Below are positions 25,238 through 35,234 of a DNA stretch of 64,000 nucleotides, in pieces. The DNA is taken from assembly GCF_002117005.1 (NCBI RefSeq), contig NZ_CP021023.1:124001-188000 (forward strand), given 5' to 3'. The stretch's first letter is position 1. Each line of letters begins with the position of its first letter. Origin of the DNA: Sedimentisphaera salicampi (lineage in GTDB: Bacteria > Planctomycetota > Phycisphaerae > Sedimentisphaerales > Sedimentisphaeraceae). A program made the translations under genes and the position numbers. The notes under the pieces are model-generated. The model was not told where the DNA came from. It saw nothing but the letters and a program-made list of their open reading frames with translations, and made no database searches.

Positions 25238-26630
25238 TTCTTCTAAGGCAGAAGCACCTGCACAGCGTTCATCGGATTCGGATTTGATTCAGGCCAAATC
25301 CTTGCCTGAATCGTTTGAGGCCGAGGTGTCAGTGCTGGGCTCTATGATTCTGGATAGAAATTGCGTGAACGATATCGTCCAGAAGCTCAGCCCAGAGTCT
25401 TTTTACCGCCCGGAAAACCGCATCATATATGATGCCCTCGTTTCGCTTTATGAACAGCTCCCACCAGATAAGAATATGGACCTTGTTCTTATCAAGAATG
25501 AGCTGTTAAGGCGGAAACAGTTTGAAGATGCAGGAGGGCAGGACTATCTGAAAAAGATTCCTGCAAGCGTTGCAACTCCTGCAAACGCCGAATATTACAC
25601 TAAGATTGTTCACGAGAAGTTTATCCTCAGACAGCTTATCAATACGGTAAGCGAGGTGCTGGACTTGGCATACGACCCGGGCGGGGAGATAAGCGAAAAG
25701 CTTGATCAGGCCGAGAAAAAGATATTCGAGGTAACTGGTGAACGTGTCAGCGGCGAGGCCGAGTCTATGCGTGATCTTCTCGTTAAGGCATTCGAGGAGA
25801 TCGACAAACGAACAGGCGAAGCAATAACCGGAATCCCCACAGGTTTTACCAAACTCGACACTATGACTACCGGCCTCCACGAGGGAGAGCTTATTATAAT
25901 GGCGGGGCGGCCGAGTATGGGTAAAACAAGCTTTGCAATGAATATTGCTGAGCATATCGGCGCTGATGAAGAGCAGCCGGTGTTGATTTTCTCCCTTGAG
26001 ATGGGTCGTCTCCAGCTTGCAGAACGTATGCTCTGCAGCAGGGGAATGATAGATTCGCAGGCCGTAAGGAGGGGAGTGATGGATTCTGATGTTTTCCAGG
26101 AGCTTCTCGATACTAGCGAAAACCTCTCTCAGGCCCCGATCTTTATTGATGATACACCGGGTATGACGCCGCTTGAGATCAGGGCAAAGGCAAGAAGGCT
26201 GAAAGCTCAGTATGATATAAAGGCGGTATTTGTTGATTACCTCCAGCTTATGACCCTCGGGGGAAGGGTGGAATCAAGGCAGAACGAGATAAGCGCAATT
26301 TCCAGACAGCTCAAGGCTATGGCAAGAGAGCTTGATGTCCCGGTGGTTGTGCTCAGTCAGCTCAATCGTGCTGCCGAGCAGAGAGAAGACCACCGACCTC
26401 GTATGAGCGATCTCCGTGAAAGCGGGAGTATTGAACAGGACGCAGATGTTGTTATGCTTATACACCGCGAAGACTATTACCACAGGCAGGAAGCCGAGTA
26501 TGAATTTGATAACCAAGCGGAAATAATTATAGCAAAGCAGAGAAACGGGCCTACTGGTATTGTGAATCTCAAGTTCCACGGCGAATTTACAAGATTTGAC
26601 AATATCAGTACTGTTGATGAGCCGTTTTGA
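25197..26630 (+). CDS. dnaB: Replicative DNA helicase DnaB
   Basis: A 477-residue RecA-fold hexameric helicase. The ATG at 25197 follows AGGAAGAAG and gives a typical DnaB length; the frame is open further upstream inside rplI. The N-terminal domain starts at SLPESFEAEVSVLGSMIL, Walker A is GRPSMGKTSFAMN, Walker B VFVDYLQLM, and the DnaB motifs SRQLKAMARELDVPVVVLSQ and DLRESGSIEQDADV are present. It overlaps rplI and ends the ribosomal-protein/replication cluster. A short weak hairpin (26634-26652) follows the stop. Confidence 0.96.
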   Translation: MSSQKQNQKPQKNNSSKAEAPAQRSSDSDLIQAKSLPESFEAEVSVLGSMILDRNCVNDIVQKLSPESFYRPENRIIYDALVSLYEQLPPDKNMDLVLIKNELLRRKQFEDAGGQDYLKKIPASVATPANAEYYTKIVHEKFILRQLINTVSEVLDLAYDPGGEISEKLDQAEKKIFEVTGERVSGEAESMRDLLVKAFEEIDKRTGEAITGIPTGFTKLDTMTTGLHEGELIIMAGRPSMGKTSFAMNIAEHIGADEEQPVLIFSLEMGRLQLAERMLCSRGMIDSQAVRRGVMDSDVFQELLDTSENLSQAPIFIDDTPGMTPLEIRAKARRLKAQYDIKAVFVDYLQLMTLGGRVESRQNEISAISRQLKAMARELDVPVVVLSQLNRAAEQREDHRPRMSDLRESGSIEQDADVVMLIHREDYYHRQEAEYEFDNQAEIIIAKQRNGPTGIVNLKFHGEFTRFDNISTVDEPF

Positions 26631-26691
26631 TTTGCGGGTTTATTATAGCCCGTTTGAGACTGAAGTATTCTGATAAGATATAGGATTTTTT

Positions 26692-28998
26692 ATGCTGAAA
26701 AGAGTCGTTGCATTAGTATTGTTTGCTGCTTTGGCTTGCGGTTTGGTTCAAGCCGAAGATTTGCGGATTGTCGAGCTTAAAGTAAAAGGTAACGCTACCC
26801 TCTCCAAATCCAAGATACTCAGCACGGTATCCGCCCGCCCGGGGCAAACCCTTGATGAGCAGTCTTTATCTCAGGATACTGAAAAACTGGCGGAGCTGGA
26901 TGCTGTTCAATTCGCTTACTACAACACCGAACCAGTTGAAGGCGGGGTTAAGCTTAATTTTGTTGTTGTTGAGAAAATGCTCATTTCGGAAATTTCCTTT
27001 TACGGAAATGACAAGATCAGTGATAAGACCCTCTCAGACCTTGTTGATTTTGATAAGGGAGACTATCTCGAGAAAATTACGCTGGCAGCTGCTCTGGATA
27101 GCATAAGGAATAAATATACCGAAAAAGGGTACTACTTTGCCGAGGTAAAGCTCGGCGAAAAAGAGCTCGAGCAGGGTAAAGTGATATTCAGAATTGAGGA
27201 AGGCCCGCGAATCAAGGTTACAGGCGTTCGCTATAAGGGGAATACTGTCTTTACTGAAAAACAGCTCGACAGCGTTGTTAAGTTTGATTCCAGAATACTC
27301 TTTCTATTCAAGAGAGATTACAATACCAAGAAAATTGAGCAGGATATTGAGGCTATTGAAGAGGAGTATCGCTCTGCGGGCTATATAAATGTTGACTGCA
27401 ATGCCGAGCCAGATTTGAACGAAAAGCTCAATAAGGCTGAGGTGGTGTTTTATATAAATGAGGGCAGGCAGTGCAAAGTGTTGGATCACAGCATCAAAGG
27501 GGTGAGCTTTTTTGATAAAGAACAGATTGAAAATATGCTCAAGGTTAAGAAAGGTATGGCCTACGACAGCGAGGCCGTAAAGAAAACCAGAGAAAATATC
27601 AGAGACAAGTATCTTGAAAAGGGCTTTATTGAAGCGAGAATCAGAGCCGAGAGGGATTTTACAGACAATGGAGATGTGAGGCTCGTTTACGATATTGATG
27701 AGGGGAAGCGTTTTAAAATAGGAGAGGTGAGGATCACCGGCAACTACCAAACTCACGATAAGGTCGTCAGAAGAGAGCTTGATTATGAGGGCTTCAAGCC
27801 TGGAAGATGGTACGACGGCAAAGAAGCCAAAGGAAACGGAAAAGGCCAGCTCGAGAAGGATGTAAAGCAGGCAACTCTGGCCGAAGACGTTTTCATCAAG
27901 TCTGTGGACGGGGAAAAGCCTGGAACCAAGGATGCCGTTGTGAATATCACAGAAGGTATGACGGGAATGGTTATGTTTGGTGCAGGGATTGACAGCAATA
28001 ACGGCCTTGTAGGGCAGGTTATTTATGAGCAGAGGAATTTCGATATTCAGGACTGGCCGGAATCGCTCAGCGAGTTTTTCGATGGGCGGTCTTTCAAGGG
28101 TGCCGGCCAGAGGTTGAGAATCTCCCTCGAGCCCGGTACAGAAGTAAATCGCTATTCAATAGATTTTACCGACCCTTACGCATGGGAACGCCCTTTCAGC
28201 TTGAATCTCGGCTCCTCACGCTTCTGGAGAGGCAGAGAATGCTACGATGAGGAGAGAACCAAGGGCTATATCGGACTTACAAGACGCTATGAAGACGACT
28301 GGTATCTTGGAATAAGACTGCGCGCCGAAAATGTAACAGTATCTGATCTCGACGCAGATTCGCCGCAGGAGATTTATGATGTTGAAGGCGATACAGGCCT
28401 TTTCGGAACGAAATTCTCAGCCAAGAAGAAGGTAACAGACGACAAATATATCCCCACAGAGGGCTATGTGTTCGATGCCTCCTTTGAACAGGTTACAGGC
28501 GATTACAACTTTGGCGTTGTAAGCTCCTCATACACAAATTACGAGACGCTCAAGGAAGATTTGGCCGGCAGAAGAACCGTATTCTCAACGAAGATATACG
28601 GTGCGGCTATTCTTGGTGATGCTCCGCCGTTTGAGAAATTCTATGCAGGCGGTTCTGGCAGCCTTAGAGGATTTGACTACCGCGGCGTGAGCCCGAGAGG
28701 CGAGAGCACAACCACGCCCGGCGTTTATGACGACCCAATCGGGAGCGACTGGATCGCCATCGGCACTGCCGAGATCACCTTCCCACTCGCAAGCGACCGC
28801 TACAATTGGCTTCTCTTTGGCGATGCGGGGATGATTGATGAGGGCGGCCCGAGAACTTCTATCGGTACGGGTATCGAAATTCTGATTCCTCAGTGGTTCG
28901 GCCCAGTACCTATGCGGTTTGAAATTGCAGCTCCAATCACAAAAGAAGGCGAAGACGAAACAGAATTCTTCAGCTTCTCAATGGGAAGGCTCTTCTGA
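26692..28998 (+). CDS. bamA: Outer-membrane protein assembly factor BamA (Omp85)
   Basis: A 768-residue exported protein with a Sec signal (MLKRVVALVLFAALACG). Up to five POTRA-type repeats cover about residues 22-420 (recurring ISEISFYGNDKISD, IKVTGVRYKGNTVF and FKIGEVRITGN units), followed by a 16-stranded beta-barrel region. The signature SGSLRGFDYRGVSPRG corresponds to the loop-6 (V/L)RGF motif and the chain ends in Phe (SMGRLF). BamA folds beta-barrel proteins into the outer membrane, so this gene supports a true outer membrane. A strong terminator follows. Confidence 0.93.
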   Translation: MLKRVVALVLFAALACGLVQAEDLRIVELKVKGNATLSKSKILSTVSARPGQTLDEQSLSQDTEKLAELDAVQFAYYNTEPVEGGVKLNFVVVEKMLISEISFYGNDKISDKTLSDLVDFDKGDYLEKITLAAALDSIRNKYTEKGYYFAEVKLGEKELEQGKVIFRIEEGPRIKVTGVRYKGNTVFTEKQLDSVVKFDSRILFLFKRDYNTKKIEQDIEAIEEEYRSAGYINVDCNAEPDLNEKLNKAEVVFYINEGRQCKVLDHSIKGVSFFDKEQIENMLKVKKGMAYDSEAVKKTRENIRDKYLEKGFIEARIRAERDFTDNGDVRLVYDIDEGKRFKIGEVRITGNYQTHDKVVRRELDYEGFKPGRWYDGKEAKGNGKGQLEKDVKQATLAEDVFIKSVDGEKPGTKDAVVNITEGMTGMVMFGAGIDSNNGLVGQVIYEQRNFDIQDWPESLSEFFDGRSFKGAGQRLRISLEPGTEVNRYSIDFTDPYAWERPFSLNLGSSRFWRGRECYDEERTKGYIGLTRRYEDDWYLGIRLRAENVTVSDLDADSPQEIYDVEGDTGLFGTKFSAKKKVTDDKYIPTEGYVFDASFEQVTGDYNFGVVSSSYTNYETLKEDLAGRRTVFSTKIYGAAILGDAPPFEKFYAGGSGSLRGFDYRGVSPRGESTTTPGVYDDPIGSDWIAIGTAEITFPLASDRYNWLLFGDAGMIDEGGPRTSIGTGIEILIPQWFGPVPMRFEIAAPITKEGEDETEFFSFSMGRLF

Positions 28999-29079
28999 TT
29001 TTTTTATCAGTTTTAGTTTGATTCCTGAAAATGTATTGCCTTATGGCTGAATACAACGGTTTGCAGCATAGTAAAACTT

Positions 29080-29109
29080 ACGCCGCTCTTTCAAAAGGGC
29101 GGCGTTTTT
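29080..29109 (+). terminator. Rho-independent terminator after bamA
   Basis: A 10-bp stem, CGCCGCTCTT paired with AAGGGCGGCG (one G-T pair), encloses a TCAA loop and is followed by TTTTT. It is one of the strongest terminators in the window and closes the prs-to-bamA block. Confidence 0.9.
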
Positions 29110-29294
29110 GCATTTTGAGCAAATAAATTGCACTTTTTTTAATAAAAAAAATTTTTTTTGTAAATTTTTCAAAGTTATTTGGTTATTCTATTAAAAGGCT
29201 TAGTGTAGAACACCTAATTGTAAAAATGAGAGTAGTTGCAGCATTAAGTTGCTGCTTGTGTTAAAATTATTTATCTTTTACGGAGGCATTAATT

Positions 29295-31436
29295 ATGAAA
29301 AAAGTGCTTTTAGTTATCTTTAGTTGTTTGGTTGCGGCATCCGCATGGGCAGGGGAGATAGTACCCCAGTTTGATGACGGCGATGCCCTCGTGGATTACA
29401 CCGCTGCCAGAGATGGAGTTGCAAACCCTGCAGATATCCAAGCTCTGAACCCAGGCAGCACTATCACCTTCGCCGCAAAATTCACCCCTTCAGTGGCCGA
29501 TGTTACTGAGGAATCAGGTCCTGTGGCTGTAATTGAAACCGGCGGTACTACCTACGGCAGCGGCATTTGGATCTGCAACGGCGAGCTTCATTACGCTTTC
29601 AGGGCAAATGTGAGTGGGAATAATGACCGCACGTTTAACGATTTTGAATTTGCTGATGGTGCTGGTGCAGTGAAGATGGGTGATATTGAGGCGGAGCAGG
29701 AAGTAAAGGCGTGGGTTTCCCTCGACTTAAACTCAGGGATAGTTCTTTCTTCAGTTAATGGAGTAAAGAGAATTACCTATCTGGACACTTTCCCGGCGTC
29801 AACAAATCTTACAGGCAACCGAAGTGTTAGTTTTCTAACAGATGGCAGTATCATTGGCGGTCATATGGGAGGTTTGAACCTCTCAGTTGAGCCTTTGCTT
29901 AACGACTCAAATGTATGGGGCATGAACCCCGTGGCAGGGACGTCTCTTAGAGGTCAGATTTTCAGTCAGGTTGTTGACCCAACGCTTCTCCCTAACGACC
30001 CAACCCCAGCATCTGCTTCGTTAAATATTGACCCAGACACCTTTACAGAAGTAAGCTTTGATGCTGCTGAAGACCCGGAAAATGCCGGCTCTCAGAATCC
30101 TGATGTAACAGGGCATTTTGTAACTTTCTATCGCGGAATGGACGGCGATCCTAATCTTGGCATGACCCCGCTCTATGAAACCTTTGTGCCGGCAGGAGCA
30201 GATCCTGTCACAGTGCCTATAAACACTCCTGAAACATTCGAGCTCGAGCTCGGGCAAGAGGTTTTCTGGGGCGTTGAGGAGCAGATCAGCGGAGCTCCGG
30301 AAGGCGATCCCGCAAATATAGTTGGGCCTCTGTGGAACTTTGAAACTCTGCCAGCTACGCCGGCCGCTGTTTCTCAGCCTGAAAATGAGGCCGTATTTGA
30401 AGGTGAGCAGGCGGTATTTGAGTTTACCTTCACAAGCAAAACTGCTGCGAGTTCAGCATGGTATAAAGAAGGCGAACCAGATTTTGAGCTGCTCCAATCC
30501 GACCCCGATATTACAATTGATCTTGCCCAGAACGGTGATGAATTCACCTCAACGCTCTACGTAGATAATGCAGAGATTGCAGACCAAGGCTATTACTACT
30601 GCATCGCATCTAACACAGCGGGCGATACTCAGTCTGATTCTGCTTCTCTTGCAATTAAGCGTATGGTTGCATACTGGCCTCTCGACGGAGACTATCAGGA
30701 CTATTCCGGCGAGGAAAACCATCTCACTCCTTACGCTGACCCGATTGCTGAACAGTGGATTGACGGCGTTAAACCTGCACAGACAGGGCAGGCCCTCGAC
30801 ACTACGGTAAACCGTGAAGCAGCCGCTGCTACTGATCCGTTCATTGCAGCAGAATACACCGACGAGCTCACTATTTCTCTCTGGATCAATTTCCCCGGCT
30901 CTGATGACTACCCTGCCGCAGGACACTTCAGAGGTATATGTTCATCCTCGAGTGATAATAATTGGTTCTGGGAAATAGATCAGAGAGATGCCGGCCTGCA
31001 GGTTAATGCGCCGGGCTACAATGCATACTCTTATGCCAACCTGCCTCTTGATGAATGGACGCACATTGCATTCACTTCCTCAGCAGACGAAGTGGCAGCG
31101 TTCTACATTAACGGTTCGCAGATTGACATCACCGACCCGGGCAGATACAGCATCAATCAAAACAACACCCCCGTTTATTTTGCCAACAATAACGGCACTA
31201 TAGACACAATGATGGAGGCAAAATTTGATGATGTAAGAATCTACAACTATGCCCTGTCTCCAGAACAACTGGCTGGTGTTTACTATGATGTTACAGGAGA
31301 GCAGATTTGTGTGGCTCCGAATGCTGAAAACTTGCAGTTCGATTTTGATGGAGACTGCACGGTCGATATAGACGATCTTGCTGCTGTATCTTTAGACTGG
31401 CTGAATGATATGTTATTCCCTGTTGCAGGCGAGTAA
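29295..31436 (+). CDS. Secreted Ig-like/LamG protein with dockerin-like tail (paralogue 1)
   Basis: A 713-residue exported protein with GGAGG ahead of the ATG and signal MKKVLLVIFSCLVAASAWAG. An N-terminal beta-rich region (about 20-230) has no family I recognise. A fibronectin- or Ig-like stretch follows (about 230-355), then an Ig-like domain (about 360-460, ending YYYCIASNTAGD), a LamG/concanavalin-like domain (about 465-680, MVAYWPLDGDYQDYSG to DDVRIYNYALSPEQ) and a dockerin-like tail, FDGDCTVDIDDL...DWL, with a second Cys 15 residues before the loop Cys. It is probably a carbohydrate-binding or surface protein. The next gene is a full-length paralogue. Confidence 0.8.
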   Translation: MKKVLLVIFSCLVAASAWAGEIVPQFDDGDALVDYTAARDGVANPADIQALNPGSTITFAAKFTPSVADVTEESGPVAVIETGGTTYGSGIWICNGELHYAFRANVSGNNDRTFNDFEFADGAGAVKMGDIEAEQEVKAWVSLDLNSGIVLSSVNGVKRITYLDTFPASTNLTGNRSVSFLTDGSIIGGHMGGLNLSVEPLLNDSNVWGMNPVAGTSLRGQIFSQVVDPTLLPNDPTPASASLNIDPDTFTEVSFDAAEDPENAGSQNPDVTGHFVTFYRGMDGDPNLGMTPLYETFVPAGADPVTVPINTPETFELELGQEVFWGVEEQISGAPEGDPANIVGPLWNFETLPATPAAVSQPENEAVFEGEQAVFEFTFTSKTAASSAWYKEGEPDFELLQSDPDITIDLAQNGDEFTSTLYVDNAEIADQGYYYCIASNTAGDTQSDSASLAIKRMVAYWPLDGDYQDYSGEENHLTPYADPIAEQWIDGVKPAQTGQALDTTVNREAAAATDPFIAAEYTDELTISLWINFPGSDDYPAAGHFRGICSSSSDNNWFWEIDQRDAGLQVNAPGYNAYSYANLPLDEWTHIAFTSSADEVAAFYINGSQIDITDPGRYSINQNNTPVYFANNNGTIDTMMEAKFDDVRIYNYALSPEQLAGVYYDVTGEQICVAPNAENLQFDFDGDCTVDIDDLAAVSLDWLNDMLFPVAGE

Positions 31437-31477
31437 TCGATTTGTAAGTGTTAATTAAAAATTATGGAGAAAGTAAA

Positions 31478-33658
31478 ATGACGAAAATATATAAAATCCT
31501 TGTATTAATGCTTTGTCTTGCCGCGTTCTCAGCAGCTTTTGCTGGGGAAATTGTGCCCGGCTTTGATGATTCGGCAGCGCTTGTTGACTATGCCGAGCGT
31601 CAGGTTCAAAACAACGATGATATGCCTGCAATTCAGGGCTCAGGGCTTATGACTCTGGCAGCAAAATTTACCCCTACAGAAGCCGATGTTACCAAAACCG
31701 ATGGTCCCGTTATCGTTATAGAAGTAGGCGGCACGACTTTTGGAACTGGTGTCTATATTTGTAATGGTATGCTTACATTCTGCTCTAAGGGAGCTAATGG
31801 AAGCGGAGGTCTTGGTGTAACTATTGCTGATCTCAACGATACTGACGCATCAGACAGCGCTTTTGCGGTTGCTATGGGGCCGGTTTATGCCGGTGTGGAA
31901 ACGAGAGCTTTTGCCTCTTTCAACACAAATACCGGCGAGCTGGTAGTTATGATTAACGGAAGGCTCTATGAAGAAACTATATCCGGTACAGTAGGAACGG
32001 CTAACCTTACTGGAAGCAAAACTGTGAGCGTATTGAATCAGGTTCCCGGCCCGGGCGAAGACTACGACTACGGTAATATGGGTGGACTCAGCGGTGGTGA
32101 TTCTCATATTCTGGTAACTTCAAATGATAGCGCAGTTGCTATGGAAACCGAATCAGGCTCTGCTGTAAGAGGACAGATTTTCGAGGATGTTGTTGACTTG
32201 GAAACACTCCCGAGAAATCCTCTGCCGGCAAATAATGCTGAAAATATAGACCCTGTTGCTGTAACATCAGTTCAGTTCGATACTGCCGGCGACCCTGCAA
32301 ATACATCTAACCCGAACCCGAACGTTACAGGGCACTTTGTTACGATCTACTCAACATTTGATCCGACAAATCCAGCCAATAATGTAGCTGCTGTTGACAC
32401 TTTCGTAGCAGCAGGCAGCGATCCTGTGCAGGTTCCTTACTCATTCAACCTCGGCGATGAGGTATTCTGGCAGGTTGAAGAGCAGGTCGGCGGAGCATCT
32501 AAAGGAGACCCAGCCAATATACTCGGCCCGATCTGGGAATTCAAAGCTCTCCCTGCAATTCCAGCAATCACAGCTTCGCCTCAAGATGCCGCTGATTTTC
32601 CGGGTTCTGAGATTAGCTTCAGCGCCGCTTTCACAAGCAAATCTTCAGCCAACGTACAGTGGGTGAAAGCAGGAGATCCTGAGATCATTCTTGACGAGAG
32701 CGACCCTGATATAACTATCTCCGGATCTCAGCACGGCGACAGCTATACCTCCGGCCTGACTGTTTCAAATATTGAAAAGGCCGATCAGGGCGAATATTTC
32801 TGCCGTGCAACCAATGCAGACGGGATCGCAGATTCTGATTATGCAAGGCTCGGCGTTAAGCGGATGATTGGCTACTGGCCTCTCGATGGGGATTATCTGG
32901 ATTATTCAGGCGATGAGCATCACGCAGACCCGAATACCGCTCCTCTCGCCACGCAGTGGGTTGACGGCGTTGACCCTGCTGTAACAGGGCAGGCCCTCGA
33001 TACTGAGCCTAATGCACTCGTTGCCGCATCAACTGAGCCGTTCGAGCCGGCAAAATACACAGATGAGCTTTCAATAACTCTCTGGGTTAAATGGAGCGGT
33101 GAGCCGAATCCAGATCAATACTACGGCGGTCTTGTTTGCAGCCACGGTCAAAACACTACAGAAAACGGAAACAACTGGTTCTTCGAGCTTACCAATGACG
33201 GTCAGCCCTACGCAAATGCACCGGGCTACAATGGCTGGGGCGTTCCGGATGTGCATTATCTCGCACCGGATCAGTGGGCTCAGGTTGCCTTCGTTAATGA
33301 AGCTGGAGAAACAGGCAAGTTGTTCGTAAACGGGGCACTTGTTGCCGTTGACGAGACTCATCAGATTACAAAAGCTGAAAATCCGGTTTATCTGATGTGC
33401 AGCAATATTGATTCTGCCGGCACTCTGATTCAAACCACTGTCGGCGTGTTTGATGAAATCAAAATGTACAACTATGCCCTAACAACCGATGAGATTGCTC
33501 AGCAGTACTACGACATCACAGGGGAAACTTTCTGCAAAGACCCGTATTCTGATGCCTTGATGTACGATTTCGATGGAAACTGCCGTGTGGATCTTGCTGA
33601 TTTTGCAATATTCGCTCTGGACTGGCAGGAATCAAATCTGTACCCCAAAGTAGAATGA
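31478..33658 (+). CDS. Secreted Ig-like/LamG protein with dockerin-like tail (paralogue 2)
   Basis: A 726-residue exported protein. The ATG at 31478 has GGAGA upstream and begins a signal peptide (MTKIYKILVLMLCLAAFS); an earlier TTG-type start would spoil it. Domain order matches the preceding gene: GEIVPxFDD at the mature N-terminus, an Ig-like domain ending in YFCRATNADG, a LamG domain starting MIGYWPLDGDYLDYSG and a tail FDGNCRVDLADF...DWQ with a paired Cys 15 residues before. The two genes lie 41 bp apart and arose by tandem duplication. A terminator follows. Confidence 0.8.
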   Translation: MTKIYKILVLMLCLAAFSAAFAGEIVPGFDDSAALVDYAERQVQNNDDMPAIQGSGLMTLAAKFTPTEADVTKTDGPVIVIEVGGTTFGTGVYICNGMLTFCSKGANGSGGLGVTIADLNDTDASDSAFAVAMGPVYAGVETRAFASFNTNTGELVVMINGRLYEETISGTVGTANLTGSKTVSVLNQVPGPGEDYDYGNMGGLSGGDSHILVTSNDSAVAMETESGSAVRGQIFEDVVDLETLPRNPLPANNAENIDPVAVTSVQFDTAGDPANTSNPNPNVTGHFVTIYSTFDPTNPANNVAAVDTFVAAGSDPVQVPYSFNLGDEVFWQVEEQVGGASKGDPANILGPIWEFKALPAIPAITASPQDAADFPGSEISFSAAFTSKSSANVQWVKAGDPEIILDESDPDITISGSQHGDSYTSGLTVSNIEKADQGEYFCRATNADGIADSDYARLGVKRMIGYWPLDGDYLDYSGDEHHADPNTAPLATQWVDGVDPAVTGQALDTEPNALVAASTEPFEPAKYTDELSITLWVKWSGEPNPDQYYGGLVCSHGQNTTENGNNWFFELTNDGQPYANAPGYNGWGVPDVHYLAPDQWAQVAFVNEAGETGKLFVNGALVAVDETHQITKAENPVYLMCSNIDSAGTLIQTTVGVFDEIKMYNYALTTDEIAQQYYDITGETFCKDPYSDALMYDFDGNCRVDLADFAIFALDWQESNLYPKVE

Positions 33659-33683
33659 TCTCTTGAAGAAATATTCTATAATG

Positions 33684-33718
33684 AAAGAGCCTTCTCACTT
33701 TTTTGAGGAGGCTCTTTT
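33684..33718 (+). terminator. Rho-independent terminator, probably bidirectional
   Basis: A 14-bp stem, AAAGAGCCTTCTCA paired with TGAGGAGGCTCTTT, has a loop of T residues and is followed by TTTT. It lies between the paralogous LamG genes and a convergent minus-strand gene and could serve both. Confidence 0.9.
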
Positions 33719-33774
33719 AAGTTACTTTTTACAGCTTTGGGAAATCTGGACAGTTGGAAACTTGGGGGGTTAAA

Positions 33775-34371
33775 TTATTCTATTTTCTCAATATCGAAAG
33801 ATGTAACCTTGATTATCACCTCATCTGATTTATGCTCTTTCTGGTTCTCTTTCGGCAAAGACCTTGTCTGGTTCAGAGCAATTTCGCTTCCCGGTTCTAA
33901 AAGGTTGACTTCGTTGATCCATACATTTTCGCAGTCTATAAGCTTGTCGTCTTTGTAAAATTCAAAATTTAACTTGAGTCTGGTTAAGGCCTTCTTGCCG
34001 TTATTTTTCAGCTTGAAAATAACCTTCTCGCGTCTATTGAACTGAGATTCGGCATATTTAATGCCTGATATTGATAAGTTGTTTCTCGCTTTGATAAAGG
34101 CCTTGTTCTCCTCAATCTTTTTCTCCAAGTTTCCGCCGCCGAAGCCGGAGGAAAAGCCCTCGCTTAGCTGACTGCCCACCTGCTCTGCGAACTGCTGTAT
34201 AGCTTTTGTTTTCTCGGCCTCTGTCGCCCCTTCCTCCAGAATAGCGTTGATTTCATCGTAGGCCGCACGAATTTCCGAAGCAAGCTTCGGTTGGGCAGAT
34301 GCCTTAAAGATGAAGGCTGCTGCTATTACAATGATTGTAATAACGATTGGGCTGTTAATGATTTTCCACAT
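33775..34371 (-). CDS. Hypothetical single-pass membrane-anchored protein
   Basis: A 198-residue protein with the ATG at 34371, preceded by AAGGAGAG eight bases upstream. An N-terminal transmembrane segment (about 6-26, IVITIIVIAAAFIF) is followed by a helical region rich in Ala/Glu (about 30-105) containing a Gly-rich patch (GFSSGFGGG), then a beta-rich domain with a FKLKNNGKKALTRLKLNFEF pattern like a FxLD/CARDB-type beta-sandwich. No function can be given. It is convergent with the LamG genes and lies 98 bp downstream of hisF. Confidence 0.7.
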   Translation of the reverse strand: MWKIINSPIVITIIVIAAAFIFKASAQPKLASEIRAAYDEINAILEEGATEAEKTKAIQQFAEQVGSQLSEGFSSGFGGGNLEKKIEENKAFIKARNNLSISGIKYAESQFNRREKVIFKLKNNGKKALTRLKLNFEFYKDDKLIDCENVWINEVNLLEPGSEIALNQTRSLPKENQKEHKSDEVIIKVTSFDIEKIE

Positions 34372-34468
34372 AACAAACTCTCCTTGCAAAAATATATAAA
34401 TTGTTCAGGCTCTCTTGATCGAAAGCCTGCTCAGTATTTAAAGATTTGAAAGACAACTCTAACTGTAT

Positions 34469-35230
34469 CTATAGTCTAACAGGCACGCCTTTGCTCTTCA
34501 AGTATCGTTTTGTCTGCTCGATGGTATATGTTCCGTAATGAAAAACGCTCGCCGCAAGCACGGCCTCTGCTTTTCCCTCCTGCAGAGCCTCTCTGAATGT
34601 ATCCAGCTCGCCCGCTCCGCCTGAAGCGATTACGGGAATATCAACTGCCTCAGCCACTGCTCTTGTGAGAGGGATATCGTACCCGTCTTTTGTTCCGTCT
34701 GCATCCATAGATGTAAGCAGGATCTCGCCTGCTCCGAGCTCTTCTGCCTTTTGAGCCCATCCTATCACTTCAATATCAGTGGGCTCTGTGCCTCCTTTGA
34801 GGTGTACGAGCCATTTATCCTTCTTGCTGCTGTACTTCGCATCAATCGCCAGCACAACGCACTGCGCCCCGAAACGCTCAGCCGATTCAGTGAGAATTTC
34901 CGGCTTCTTAACCGCCGCAGTATTTATGGAAACCTTATCCGCTCCGCTTCGAAGCAGAACATCGATCTCATCAGCAGAGCCAACGCCCCCGCCCACTGTG
35001 AACGGAATGAAAACGTTCTCTGCTACCCTCTCTACCAAGTCCACGATGGTTTTGTTTTTTCTGATAGTGGCAGTGATGTCGAGGAAAACAAGCTCATCAG
35101 CGCCTTCGTCGCTGTATTTTTTCCCCAGCTCCACAGGATCGCCTGCGTCGCGCAGATTCAAAAAGTTTACCCCTTTTACAACTCTGTTGTCTTTCACATC
35201 CAGGCACGGTATTACTCTTTTGGATAGCAT
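34469..35230 (-). CDS. hisF: Imidazole glycerol phosphate synthase subunit HisF
   Basis: A 253-residue (beta/alpha)8 cyclase subunit of histidine biosynthesis. It carries the two catalytic Asp motifs, [14 protein letters not shown] near the N-terminus and [15 protein letters not shown] in mid-sequence, and phosphate-binding loops VGGGVGS and ASGGAG. It works with HisH, encoded immediately upstream. Its ribosome-binding site AGGAGG is formed by the last two sense codons of hisH, four bases separating the genes. Confidence 0.96.
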   Translation of the reverse strand: MLSKRVIPCLDVKDNRVVKGVNFLNLRDAGDPVELGKKYSDEGADELVFLDITATIRKNKTIVDLVERVAENVFIPFTVGGGVGSADEIDVLLRSGADKVSINTAAVKKPEILTESAERFGAQCVVLAIDAKYSSKKDKWLVHLKGGTEPTDIEVIGWAQKAEELGAGEILLTSMDADGTKDGYDIPLTRAVAEAVDIPVIASGGAGELDTFREALQEGKAEAVLAASVFHYGTYTIEQTKRYLKSKGVPVRL

Positions 35231-35234
35231 TTTT

